DNA from: Smittia aterrima
Taxonomy: Eukaryota > Arthropoda > Insecta > Diptera > Chironomidae
Length of the DNA stretch: 64,000 bases
Direction of reading: 5' to 3'
Assembly (NCBI GenBank): GCA_033063855.1
Contig: CP093831.1
Span: 10,168,001-10,232,000, forward strand
The translations under genes were made by a program, and so were the position numbers. Of this stretch, positions 12,136 through 24,681 are shown piece by piece. The notes under the pieces were generated by a model. It had not been told where the DNA came from and did not search any database. It saw only the letters and a program-made list of their open reading frames with translations. Numbering within the stretch: position 1 is the stretch's first letter; the number at the start of each line of letters is the position of its first letter.

Positions 12136-15087
12136 ATGAAGATTTCGAAATCTCCGCGAAAATCTTTGAGTGATAAGAAGGATTACGAGTTGTTGGTTCT
12201 CGAGAATGGTTTGAAAGTTCTTCTAGTGAATCAAGGAAGTAAAAGTTCCTCGAACTTGGCAGCTGTTGCTTTGTGTGTTGGATCTGGCTGCTTTAATGAT
12301 CCAAAGGATGTGCAGGGATTGAGTCATTTCCTCGAGCACATGATTTTCATGGGATCAAAGAAATATCCAAAAGAAAATGAGTTTGATCAGTTCGTCTCAT
12401 CGCACGGAGGATTTGACAATGCTTACACTGAGTGCGAACACACTTTGTTTCACTTCGACATAATTGAAGAATTCCTTGATGGAGCTTTAGATCGGTTTGC
12501 TCAACTCTTCATATCTCCAATCATGTCAATTGAAAGCATGGAGAGAGAGATGGAAGCTGTCGAATCGGAGTTTCAGATCAACTGCACTGATGATGAAGTT
12601 CGTGCTAATCAAATCTTCTGCAATATGATCAGCGACGATCATCCGACTTCGAACTTTATTTGGGGAAATCAGGAAACTCTGAAGAAAAATATTGAGAAGG
12701 GGAAGCTAAATCGAAGGCTTCACGAGTTTCGCAGGAAAAACTTCGTAGCTGACAAAATGTTTCTTTGCGTTCAATCGAGTCAACCCATTGAAGAGCAAAA
12801 GGAAATGATTTTAAATTATTTCACTGACATACCAAGAAGCTTAACTGAACCTAAGGCAAGAAAATTGCAGGAAGAAATATTCAAACCTTGTTTCAATGAG
12901 AAAATTTTCTTCGTCAAATCAACATCAAATAAATCAAAACTTCTGATGACTTTTGCTCTTCCTTCGATCGACGAAGAAACGAAGTTTCTGGAATACTTAG
13001 CTTCGCTCATTCAAAGTGAAGGAGCCGGAAGTTTAAGCGACTTCTTGATGAACGAAAGCTTGGCAGTCAGAGTTAGATCGAGAGTTGGATATCAAAACTT
13101 TGAAGCAAATTCATTTTTCACTCTTTTCACTATCGAAGTGAACTTAACAACTAACGGATTAAATAATTTATCGATGGTATTGGAAGCGCTCTTTGCATTT
13201 CTTTTGCTAATTAAAGAAACTTCAAATGATGAGCATAAAACTCGTTATGAAGAGTTCCGACAAATCAGAGAAACTTTGTTTAAATATCGAAAGGAAAAGT
13301 CTTCGATTGAGAATGTTCAAGAGCTCGCAGTCAACATGAGATACTTCAAAGACGAAGATACGATCATTGGCAACGACTTATGTCCAGAATTTGATGAGAG
13401 AGCAATGAGGAGATTAATTGAGAAATTCAATGACAGAAAGTTCAATTTGTTAGTTCTCTCAGATAATCATCAAAAGTACGATAAGGTCGAGAAATGGTTT
13501 GGAACTGAATATGCAGAAGTTGGTAAGAAAATTACTTGAGAAAAGTGATCTGAAGTTACAAAGATTTCCTTTTAGATTTCCCAAAATGTTTCGAAAAGCT
13601 TTGGAACGAGCGATGGCTCAAAGACGATCTCTTCCTGTCAAAACCAAATGAATTCATTTGCAGAAATTTTTTAATGGTTGATAACGCAGGTGCTTTTGAA
13701 GAATCTTTTGATTATCCAAAGAAAATCTTCGACAGATCATCCTGCGAATGTTTTTATAAGCTAGACAGAATATTTAAACTGCCTTACGGGTTCATCAATG
13801 TCTTCTTCTCCTCAGCTATAACTGACTCATCGGTTACTAACCTGAACTTAACATCAATCTTCTCGATGTGCACAAAGAACTTTTTATCAGAAAAATTGCA
13901 TCCAGCGACTTTGTGTGGCTTCAGTTTCAAACTCAATTCAATCGACAATGGATTGATTTTAAGACTAAGCGGATTTGATGAGAAACTTCCGCTGATTCTC
14001 AAGATTGTCATTGAAACAATGAGAAACCTCGTAAACCTCGTTGACAGAACAGTTTTTGAATCATTCAAGAAAGAGTTAAAGAAGAACTGTCGAAATTGTT
14101 TGAACGATGGAAGTCTTTTGAATGAGTAAGTTAAATTAATGATTTCATTAAACTCTTTTTAACCTTTTCTTACTTTTAAGTGATTGCAGACTTGGAGTAA
14201 CGAAACAAAATCATCGAATGTTCTACGATCGTTTGAGAAATGTCAGCTCCTTGAACTACTCTCTCTTCAAACAATTCTGTGAAGATTTCCTCGATTCTTT
14301 AGATTTGAAAATTCTTATTCAAGGAAACTTAAAAGAGGAAAGAGCAATTGAAATGGTTAAGATTGTCATCAACACTTTGAACATTCAAAAGAATTCGAAA
14401 ACATCGACAGACATTGCAAGTGAAATTCTCCAAATTCCTCTCGGGACTTCGTGTATTGCAATCAAATCTTTTCGAGCTGACTTCAACTCAGTGATTAAGA
14501 ATTATTATCAGATTGGAATGACTTCAATCAGGACTGAAGCTTTAACTGAGCTAATCGTTCACTTCATAAATGAACCTCTCTTCGACGCATTGCGGAATCA
14601 AGCACAGCTCGGATATGGAATCGCTTGTTCGATGAGGAAAAATTGTGGAGCCGTTGGTGTCTTAATCACTGTCGAATATCAAGAGAACAAAAACTCAGCG
14701 GAAGTCATTGAGACGAAAATCAAAGAATTTATTAAAAACTTTGTATTGAAGTTGACTCAGTTAAGCGACGAAGAGTTTTTATCGGGAAAACGTTCTGTCA
14801 TCTCATTGAAAATCAACACAGATCCTGAGCTTGAAAAAGAAGTCAATCGAAACTGGGAAGAAGTCAAAGGAGGAGAAAATATTTTCAATCGAAATGAGCT
14901 CGAAATATTTGAACTTGAAAATATCAACAAAACTGATGTTCTTGAATTTTATGAAAGAATATTTCTTACATCATCGAGACAATTGTCGGTTCGAGTGATC
15001 GGAAATGGCAACTCGCCGTCGAGTCTTGAAGACTTTCAAACAAAAGATATTGTCACTTTGAGAGATAGTCTCATTCCTTTTATTTAA
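12136..15087 (+). CDS. Nardilysin-like M16 zinc metallopeptidase, tandem copy 2
   Basis: Three exons: 12136-13522, 13576-14125 and 14181-15087, giving 947 residues. HFLEH is at residues 64-68 and the third zinc ligand is Glu145 in EAVESE, so the active site looks intact. The neighbouring IFMGSKKYPKEN and DNAYTECEHT are typical of M16A enzymes of the nardilysin branch. The acidic insert of true nardilysin is absent. The acceptor at 14180 was preferred over one 8 bases downstream because it gives exactly the copy 1 length across the junction (DDCRLG against EELRLN). The ATG at 12136 was chosen over an upstream in-frame TTG. Only 114 bases separate it from copy 1, and its stop is 26 bases from that of the convergent acyltransferase gene. 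Confidence 0.88.
13246..13533 (+). repeat. Near-identical tract shared with nardilysin copy 1
   Basis: Partner of 10141-10428. It covers the end of the first exon and the first 11 bases of the following intron. The homology stops abruptly on both sides. Confidence 0.8.
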
Positions 15088-15113
15088 ATAAATTAATTTC
15101 TCATGATCACAGT

Positions 15114-17306
15114 TTATTTCAAAAAATATCTTACGATCAAATTCGAGGGAGCTTCAATGACAATATACAGAATTCCTCCAAGAATTGTAGAAGCTAAAAT
15201 ATCTCCCAACACAATGTGAATTAGCCAAGCAGGTTCAAAGTACCAAAGATCTTTCATGTTAGCGACTGTCAGCAAAATGTAAACGTCGTGCACTAAGTAA
15301 ATGCTTAAACTAATTTTAGCGATCGGTTGCCAGAGTGGAAGCGAAAGAAACCAATTGACGATTCCTCCAGACTTCAGATGATGACAAACATAAACGATCC
15401 ATCCAGTTAAACAAGCCCAAGCAATCCTGTGAGTTGAGGTATACAAAGCTTCAGAGAAAGAAAAGCTGAACGCTTGGAAAAGTATTTCTAATACGACAAA
15501 TGAACTCAAAGATAAAATCCATCCAATTGCTTGAGATCTCTGAAATTTAAATTTTCATTAAAATTTTCTCGGAAAATTGAAGTTCTTACCTTTCGCAAGA
15601 AGTGCTTTCCATCGCGGTAGTACATGATGTAACCAAGAGCGATTCCAATCAAGAATTGTCCAATGCGGTAATGAGTTTGTCGATAAATGATATGAATGCT
15701 CACAGTTTCACTAAAGAGAGGCCATGAAGTTAAATAATTTAAAGAAATTTCAATCCTGACTTACTAAAATCGCAAAAAGAAAATGCTGATTTGATTGATG
15801 AACACAGCGAATCCAAACAACCACAAAGTTTTATGCTTGAACTTCCATAACAAGTAAATGAAGAACGGGCTCAACAAGAAGAGCTGGAAGTCCGCACTCA
15901 GATACCAAGAGTGAGAAAGACACTGCAAAGATCAATTGAGTTTAAACAAATTACTTTTCCTTCATCAACTTACGACTTGATTAACATTGACGTAGTTTTG
16001 AATTAACAGAAGACTACTCCACCAGAACTGATGACAAAGCGCAACTGAGTTATCGAGAAAATTTATTGTTGGACCATCAGCGATGAGGTAAGGAAACGAA
16101 CTCGTGAACAGGAGAAGCAAAAGTGCAAATGTTGGAATGTATCGAAAGTAGCGAGAGAAATAAATCTTCACAAGGTTCAATTGTTTTCTAAAAAAAAATT
16201 GTTTGACTAAAACTCGATGAGTCATTTCAAATAACTTACTTATCAAGTGATCTCAAACAAGATTGTGAAATCAAAACTCCGGCGACGAGAAAGAAAGTAT
16301 CGACAGCGTATTCACTTGATAAGAAGAGAGCAACGATAATTTGCGAAAAGACATTTCCATCTTTCATTCTCCTTGAGACCATCCTCGGAAGACGATTCAT
16401 TCGATGACCAGTGATAATCCAAATGGCTGATAAAGCTCTTAGACCATTCAAACATTCAATAGACCTAGTTGACTTGCCTTCAATTGTCAACAAATCTCGA
16501 ATATTTGTGTAACAAGAAAACGAAATAAAAAGTTTCTTTGGTGCGACTAAAATAATTTTGTTAAATTTTCTTCACGTCATATGCTCGTCGTATTTATTTG
16601 GATGAACTCACCTCCTGGTTTGTTTCTCATGATTACATCATATATCGTTGATGATAACAGCAAAACAATCAGAATAGAAACAACCGAGCTAAAATAATTT
16701 GATTAAAATATTTTTTGAGATAAAATTTAAAAACTTGCATTGCAATGAAGTCGACCGGAGTTAAAGAAATTCTTTCATTTATCTGACAAACAGCACTTCT
16801 AGCTTGAAGATCAGCCTTCTGAAGGAAACTGTTTGAATATTTGATCACTTCATTGATTGAACATGACGCAGGCACACAAATTCCACTTTGTAATCGAAGA
16901 TTGTTCTCTTTAGCGATTCGACCTCTGAAAAGATATTTAATTCAGAACTCACTTCATTCTGATTAAACTTAAAGTTTACATGTCACTCCAACTGAAATTT
17001 TCTCCTAAACTCAATCTAGCTGATGATTCATGGCTAACCGTGCAGTATTGTCCATTTATTATTCCAACTTCAGGATTTGTCGAGTCGTGACGATAATTGA
17101 CGCACTCAGTGAACAATCCAAGGTTTCTCACATTTCCATGAAGAGCTCCTGATTGAATCTTCGCCCACAAATCGAAAACTGACGGCAAATGTTTTATCAA
17201 AAGGCTTAAAATTCAAGGTTGACTCACGTCGTATCGCCCAACTTTCTCGCTTTGCGAGAGCGACATCAAAAAAATTCAATTGAATCTGACAAGACATCGA
17301 ATAAAA
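15114..17306 (-). CDS. NRF-6-like membrane acyltransferase (NRF domain plus acyltransferase 3)
   Basis: Nine exons on the minus strand, in transcript order: 17297 (or 17306)-17228, 17178-16980, 16924-16739, 16688-16612, 16546-16240, 16187-15974, 15922-15765, 15710-15590, 15539-15114. From the first ATG at 17297 this gives 585 residues in frame throughout. The N-terminal half is an NRF domain with paired cysteines (RESWAIRLFDLWAKIQSG, then GICVPASCS). The C-terminal half is a multi-pass acyltransferase 3 domain with the family hallmarks ECLNGLRALS, TGHR, HSWYLSADFQL and SIYLVHDVY. These proteins are thought to move acyl groups or lipids across membranes. Family members have a signal peptide, and none is seen here. 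An acceptor at 17307 with phase-0 codons before the ATG suggests a missing upstream exon. Exon 3 ends in a GC donor (GCAAGT). Confidence 0.85.
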
Positions 17307-18299
17307 CTGAGTTTATCAAACAACGGCATCGCGAGCTAATCGCAACTAAAACGAAGTTGGAATGACATAACTAACACAAACAAAGTTGGCTTATCACAAA
17401 TAATTATCGTAAAAGCGAAGTCTTATCAATTTCTCGGAATGAAGCAAACAAATCCAAACTTGTTTTCTTTCTAAATTTGCGCAGATTCGTTGCTTGATTT
17501 AAAGCTAATGAGAGTTGTTTGTTTTAGGTTCGAGAGTGATTTATTTTGTTTGGAAGATTCTTCACCCTCTCATGTTACTCGGACGAACGAGAATAATCGA
17601 AAGCAATTAAAGTGAACGTTCGAAAACGACGAAGATTTATAAGACTTTCCATTTATTTAATGCTCGACTAACTTCCTCGCATAGGTGAATGTGATAAGTT
17701 TGATTCAAAAAAATATTCGCAAACCACAAAAAAGGACACGCGAGGAATTAAGTTGCGTGACTGCCAACAAGAAATGAAAGTGAAATTTAATCAAAATATT
17801 TGTTAGCTTTGATGAACACATCAAGAGGATTTCCCGGCTCTCCATCAAAGTTATTAATGATCAAAATATGAAAATTCATGTCATGAATACCAACAAAGAT
17901 GCAAACTTCTTGACCGTAAACTTTCATTAATCATTTCCTTGATCTGCATAAATAAATTGAAATCGCTGAATTTGCGGAAGAAAGAAATGAAGAGAAATAT
18001 GACAAATGTACTTTTAATGTGAGGGTGATTTGAGACGAGCATCGCATTGTTATTCACCCTTCGTTGAGTCCTCCGGTTTCACTTACAGTTACCCGATGCG
18101 AAATTGATGACCAGAAACTATGATTCAATTAGGAAGATTAGAATTCCACCCCACGAGTGGACGAAGGTTTTGTTTTCTTAGATTGCAATCCGGAAAGTCA
18201 GAAAATGTTTCACTTGAAATTTCTCAGATTTTTCTCGAGCTGCTGTCAAGATGTCAACAAAGAGTTCTATTCAAGAGAGTTTCCATAATGTCTTTAGAA

Positions 18300-18357
18300 A
18301 GCGATAAGTCAATAATATTTTATTGTCTGAGATCGCTTGAATATTTTATTGAAAATA
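18300..18357 (+). repeat. Dispersed AT-rich repeat with a small palindrome, copy 1
   Basis: Contains AAGTCAATAATATTTTATTG, in which CAATAA and TTATTG form an inverted repeat, followed by a GAGAT and a second ATATTTTATTGAAAA. The same order recurs at 32148-32231. It may be a remnant of a short non-autonomous element, or coincidence in AT-rich DNA. Confidence 0.35.
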
Positions 18358-20360
18358 TCTAGAGATATTTCCTTCTAAAAAAAAGTGAAATCCATTGATT
18401 TCAATCTTTTGTCTCAGAACACACGAGTCACGGTTCTTCCCGCTGACAGAACAAAAACATTTCATCGCCGTTATCTGCGGTCACATTTCAAACACACAGA
18501 AATTACCGCGCGTCGGTTTTCCATTCATTGCATTTTCCCTCTCAAATTTTTTTTCCTGTTCAGCATTTTTTTCTGTTCAACAAAACAAAGCACAACAGTT
18601 TTGTAATTAAATCAAAATTTTACGAGCACAAAAGAATTGTTTGAGGGGTGGAGATGTTTGTTGCTGTTAGCCTGATAAGGCCTCTGAAAAAATTGTAATT
18701 AATTTTTGTATTTTGCTTTTCCGTGAAAAGTGATAAGCAAAAAGTTTTATTTTCCTCAAAAGAGTTGAGAGCAAAACAAAAGAGAAAAGTTTTCAAGAAA
18801 AAAATGAAAATGCTTCCATGACATCAACGAAACCAACAAAAAATTGACTTGAGATTCTAATCTTAAACCAGTGAATTTATTTGCATTGGTTTCCATTACG
18901 CAATGTTCGAGATTGGAATCTGCGACTGGCACGTGAACATTTCCATTAAAAATTATTGCTGATGAAGATTATTGCACTAGTCGAGAGCTGAGGGAGACGG
19001 AAAGATGAATTTAAATCGGCTTACGAAGTTGCATTTAAGTCAATGAACAATCATAAAAGATTTTCGGTTGATTTGACGAGGACTTAACATTCATTTGCGG
19101 GCTAAACGACGTGAGAAAATTTGGAACGTGTCGTTTTTCGAAGTCAAGTTTATAGAAAACTCAGGAATCTCGAAAATATTTCGTGATTTGATCCTGAAAT
19201 TACTTTCTAATCAACGCTTGCCTTTAGCTAAGTTAGTTAATCCAATTTTGATGATGCATTGGCATTGCCTAATGCGTTTATCATCAGCCGCGTGCCATCT
19301 TGATTCTGCTTTTCGTCCAAACTCAGAGATAAGATACAAATTTTAATGTTCTTGACACGTTTTCGTCGCTGGGAGAGAACTAGTTTTAAAAATGTTTCAA
19401 TGTCAATAAAATTTTAAGTAGGAGGGTCGCATCGAGTGGTACATGTGAGAAGTAACAAAACATTAAAAAGATTAAAATTTGTCGTCACATGCGATGTCTG
19501 TCCTTGCGAACTGTTCCGCTGTAAATTCAATTTTAAAATCATCCGATAACGCTAACCGGAAATAAAAAGATTCTCACAAAGGCTTCATCATCGACTCGCC
19601 ATTTATTGACACAAACGATTTAAATTTTTCCTCGCATGTTAAAAATTTAATATTTATTTCGTTTGAGAAAGATTTTTGTGGGAAATCTAAACATTGAAAG
19701 GCTGAAAAGTGTTTGCGAGAAAAAGGGTGAAGAGTTGATTTCGCATTGGAGGGTGCCGGAGGATTTTAAATGCTTTAATTTGATTTCGTAAAAAATGATT
19801 CGGCCTCGTTTTAATCGTTGTAGAATGCTTCGGGTTGAAAAATCATTTTTCATGATTAAATTTATTTCAGAAGAACTCTCATGAAAACTTCGACCGTTCT
19901 CAGGTAAAGGATTTCCAAATGAAAGAAATTCCATGGAAACAATTTCTTTTATTAAATGCTGGACATTGCAAATCGTCATTCGGAATTGTATCAAAGGAAA
20001 TTTCAATCTCTCGAGGCACGCATCATTGCTCGGTGGATAAAAATGTAATAAACATGTGAATGTCAAATCAAAATGATTTACGATGATTGTCCGAGAACTT
20101 GCTTGAAGACATATTCAACTTAGGAATGAATATTTTCAAGAATGTCTTCCTTCGAGCATTTCGTAACAAATATTTTGAAATCTCTGAAGCTTAGCAGTTG
20201 CTAGGATGGCAACCTTTTCTAATGCAGTTGAACATTCATCAGCTTGAATCAAGAAGTCTCTTCTAATTAAAGTTGAGCTAACACTTGTGAATCATTTTCA
20301 ACAGATCAATGGTTGTTGACGAAGCAGCTCGCAAATTTCATCGCTCAGTTAAGCACACGA

Positions 20361-20668
20361 TAAATCATCAACAGATAATTTCAAGTGGCCATTCACATTG
20401 CATTCAATAACCACAGCAGCAACAACATATTCATAGCTAAATGCCCTGAACGATTCATTGAAGGTTTATCTAACATCTCTCTTCATACACGAGTTGAACG
20501 AATAAACATTCTCCCCCTCAAACAACCACTTCGACATCCTTCCGGAAAATCGATTACAATGTTAACTAATAGCGATCGATTATGAACACTTTTTGCAAGC
20601 TGCCGAAAGGAGAAGAGTTTGCGTTTCCGAGTGGGTGGAAATTTACTGAAATAATTGGTAATTATTTC
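20361..20668 (+). repeat. Dispersed repeat, copy 2
   Basis: Shares two ordered blocks with 5121-5368, at 20361-20395 and 20639-20668. Short frames crossing it look non-coding. Confidence 0.45.
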
Positions 20669-23600
20669 TTTGGTCTCGGCTGCTCTTAATACGAACATCG
20701 CTCTTGTGAACTCAATCGAACGAAATTCAACAGAAATTGCTTAATCTAATCAGATTTATTGCCAACAGGAAGTTTTGTTCATTTCAGAGTTAAGAATAAT
20801 TTAATTTGATTGATCTAAGTTCGTCGATGCTTGAATTTCTAAATCTGACTTGCACATGCAACTTGCGCTTGACTTAAACATAACTTGACTTAACCACGAC
20901 TTGACTTAAATATTTTATTTCTTTCACAAAAAGATTTCGAAACAATCGCAGCTCTGATTGATCAAGGAAACGTTAATGATTGAAATCGCTATTTTTATAA
21001 TCAAACTTTTTCATGTGTGAACCCGATTAACATGAATAACGAGCAGGGATGAATTCATGTTTATTCAATCGACTGACATTAAGTTAATCATGTGTGAAGG
21101 GAGATGATAAACAGTTTTCGTAAATAATAAAGCGGTTTCCATCGATTTTCACTTCTACCGCAAAAATACTTTCCGAGCAACCTTTAAAAAGGGAAGCGAA
21201 CATATATTTTTAACGTTCGCTTTCGATCGATTAGTGGAGTTGGGAAATAAATGGTTCACAGATAAGAGTGACAGCGAAAAGAGCGCCAACGATGCAGGCA
21301 ACGTGAAGCACATTTTTTTATTGCAGTTGCCAATTTCCCTTCGCTCGCTCTGCCGTAATATCGTTAATTTCCTATTTTGATGTTTTCTCTTTTGCGTTTC
21401 ACCTCGCAGAAATATTTTTTAATGTTTTTCATGCGGGATGACTTTTATCAGACAACTTTTTACCCTCGTCTTCACTTTGGAGTGCTTCTGCTTAATGTTC
21501 ATAAAAAATAATGTTCAGACGGAGAAAAATATGTTTATTGAGGAAATCATTAACCAAAATGAAATCAAAAATGAGGAAAAATCACGACGACTCTCATGAG
21601 AGAAATCAGTTAATTTACATACCTCTCATTGATCCCGAGTTGATTTTATCAATTAATTTATGACCGCACTTTGCGCACTTGGATAATTCGCCGAAAAATC
21701 ATCCGCAGAGTCCAATAATTTCATTTGCACACTTCCATTGCATTGCGGAATGATTCGCCGGAAGGGTGAATAGCGAATGTTGTATTTATGATATCACGGA
21801 TGATTTCATTTCAAATTGTGAATTCCAATCGCTGCTGAACGAGCTATAGCCAGACACATAAATTCATAGTAAGCGCTTCGTTCAGAATTAAAACATTTGG
21901 AAAACTCGGAGCTGGAAATTCATTTGTTAATGATAATGTTTAACTTTCGTTGGTAATTTACGATGTGGGTGGAAGAAAGTTGACGGCTCCTTCCTTCCAG
22001 CTTCATTAAAAGTGTCACACATGACATAACATGTCTTAAGTGTTTGCAAAACGTGAAATTTCCATTTCACATCTTTTCATTATTCAAGGAAAAAGTTTTT
22101 CCTCCTCGAAGGAAACGCTTCTAATGAAACACTCAATTTCAATTAAAATATTGTCTTGCGGGAGTAACACACATGAGAGTCGAAGTTTGACACCTTCGCT
22201 TTACGAAAGCAATCGAGAAGCGAGGAACAATTAGAAATTTTCTTTGATACAATTGAATAAATCATTTAATGAACGAAAAGGGGTGAGATCATTGCTCGAG
22301 ATGGAAACTCGAGCTGACTTTGAATATCAAAACTTTTTAATTATTTTCGTGTCAGTGAATCAAGTTTCACGCATGGAATTTATGAGAAATCGTTGAGATT
22401 TAATTTTTTTTTCAGTCTGGAACGCATCCTCGTTGAAGGAGACTTCTTCCGTTGATTTCTTCCTGTTGACACACAAAAAAAAATCTTTAAGCTGATTTCG
22501 TAAACCTTTAAAAGAAAAAGCTCCAACAAGAACAAGGACGTTCAATGGAACTTCATTCCAATTCATTAACTTCTCTCCACGTTTTCTCATCGGTTTGGCT
22601 TGCACCTGTTTTTATTTACTTGTTTAAGTTCTAAGCAAACTTTCCAGACTCGATAAAACTCAAAAACTTTTTAATGCTTCCTCGGAACATGTGACTCAGA
22701 ATGAAAACGTAAAACATTCTGTAAATGGATTGCGAACGGGTTGATTTCAGTTGTTTTTAATATCGTTGATTGCACAAGAAAACGTTTTCATTGATAATAA
22801 ATATTTCGATTATAAGAGTTTAATCAGCTGAACTGAAATTGTTTTCCAAAAAGATAAAGAAAACAACGCACGAGTCTAAGATGCCACTTGTGGATGTCAC
22901 ACACTCACTCCAACCAAACGAGAAGTAATTTATTTATCTGCACAATGCTCTCGATATCGTCTCATAGCTCCATTCGAACACAAAAAACGAAAACAGCAAT
23001 AATAAATGTATCAACGAAGAAGAAGAAAGAAATGCTTAACTAAATTATACTTACAATGTTCAGAAGATATCATGGGAGAGGAAAATCGTTTTCCCGGGAA
23101 ATTCTTCGAGTTGTGAGAAGAAGAAAAAAATATTCGGTAATAAAGTTATTTTTCTTTTCGTTTCGAGGGTTGAAAAGGAAACTTTCCCAGCTTATGGTTG
23201 GCATTTCTGCTGTCTTCATCATCATGATTCTTTTGCTTGCTCCGCTTAGTCGATAAATAATAATGTTGATATTTACTCTTTTCATCTGGAGGGCGATGTG
23301 GCTGTGATTTGGAGAAGGAGAGACATTAGCAGGGCTAAAAGTTTATGAAATATGCGTCAGAAAGAACATTATCGTCAGCTCTTTTTTCTCCTTCATCGTC
23401 TCCCCTTCGGTGTGAAGAAAGAATTTGTTTGCTGGTGTGGCGACGATGACGACTGCTTTGAAGAAGTGATCACAATGTTTTCAGATGTAATTCTGAAGAA
23501 AGAAAGAAATGATTCGGCAAGAATTCTCGACAGAAATTGCGTGATAAAAGCTAATAAAGCCATTGGCAAGTAATTGCGTTAAACATCAGAAAGAGATCCT

Positions 23601-24572
23601 TCGAATCGCTGAAATTACTCCCAAGCGGAACATTCCAGATAAATTAAATGCCATTTCATCTAATTTTTCTGCAATGCAGTGGAAACATCCTCGAGCTGGT
23701 GATTCTTGAAAATTATGTTAACGACGCATCGGAAGGAAAGTTCACCTGCTCGATGAGCGAGCAATATCAATAAAGTTTTATGGCTTTGAAAGTTCATCGG
23801 CGTTAACGGAAATAACATCCTCCAAACTCGACCTTTCCGTTGCGAGAGGAATGGCTTGAAAAACTTTGTCGTTCGTTGAATCTAATCGTCAACTATTGCA
23901 CCTGACTCCAGATAATTCATCATGTCACACATTCTCATAACATTTATCAAGCTCATCGGACATCACAGAGCTAAGCTCGTGAAATTGTAACAAATTGGCT
24001 TCGTCTTTGGTCATTTGTTTCTATTTACTCTGATGACGGAAACAATAATCCGATGATTTACTTGAGATTATTACTTACGACTATGTGTGTTAGCAAGGAA
24101 ATTTTTGATTCTGGCATTTCCATTGCAAAATGTCTTTTCATTGAAATTCGGCCAGTTTGGTGGAAAATTCGGGAAGTTTATTGTAAACAAAAAATGTTTT
24201 CGCTAATTTCTCGCTTCTCGGCATGATCACGAATATTTAGGATATGACAGATTGTTCGCGACAGAGTTAGCTTCCTTTCAACAGGTTTCACGTAACTCAG
24301 AAGTTTCTGGGACGAAATTAAATCGCTGACAATGAATTTTGAGAGAGAAATTTTCTTTTGCTGTTCTCTCTCTGTCCAACACCTTCAGCATCTGTTGAAG
24401 TAAAAAGTTATGAAGTGATCGTCTCGCTTTTAAAGAAATGAGCTTTCATTTTTTGAGGAAGCAACCGGAAGTGAAGTAAAATGCGAAATAGAATTTTTTG
24501 TTCTGAATATTTTTCATTTTCTTTCAGAATTTTCTTAGAAGCCTTTGAAAATTTGCTGTCAAATCTCTCGGG

Positions 24573-24580
24573 TATAAAAG
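24573..24580 (+). promoter_or_regulatory. TATA box of the repeat-protein gene
   Basis: TATAAAAG about 109 bases before the start codon. A start site about 30 bases downstream (near 24604) would leave a 5' leader of about 78 bases. This is a canonical strong core promoter, as expected for an abundant structural protein. Confidence 0.7.
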
Positions 24581-24681
24581 GCCGAGCAAAAAGTTAATTT
24601 TCATCATTTGTAATTTAGAGCTTTCAAAGTGAAGTTCTTTTCAAAATTCTCGTGAAGTTAAATTAATCACGATCAGCGGAA

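Larger units (their letters stand above)
17307..24572. other. Intergenic region, no gene recognised
   Basis: About 7.3 kb of AT-rich DNA without a convincing exon. It probably holds the missing first exon of the acyltransferase gene and the upstream control region of the repeat-protein gene. It also contains two dispersed repeat copies, at about 18300-18357 and 20361-20668. Confidence 0.55.
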
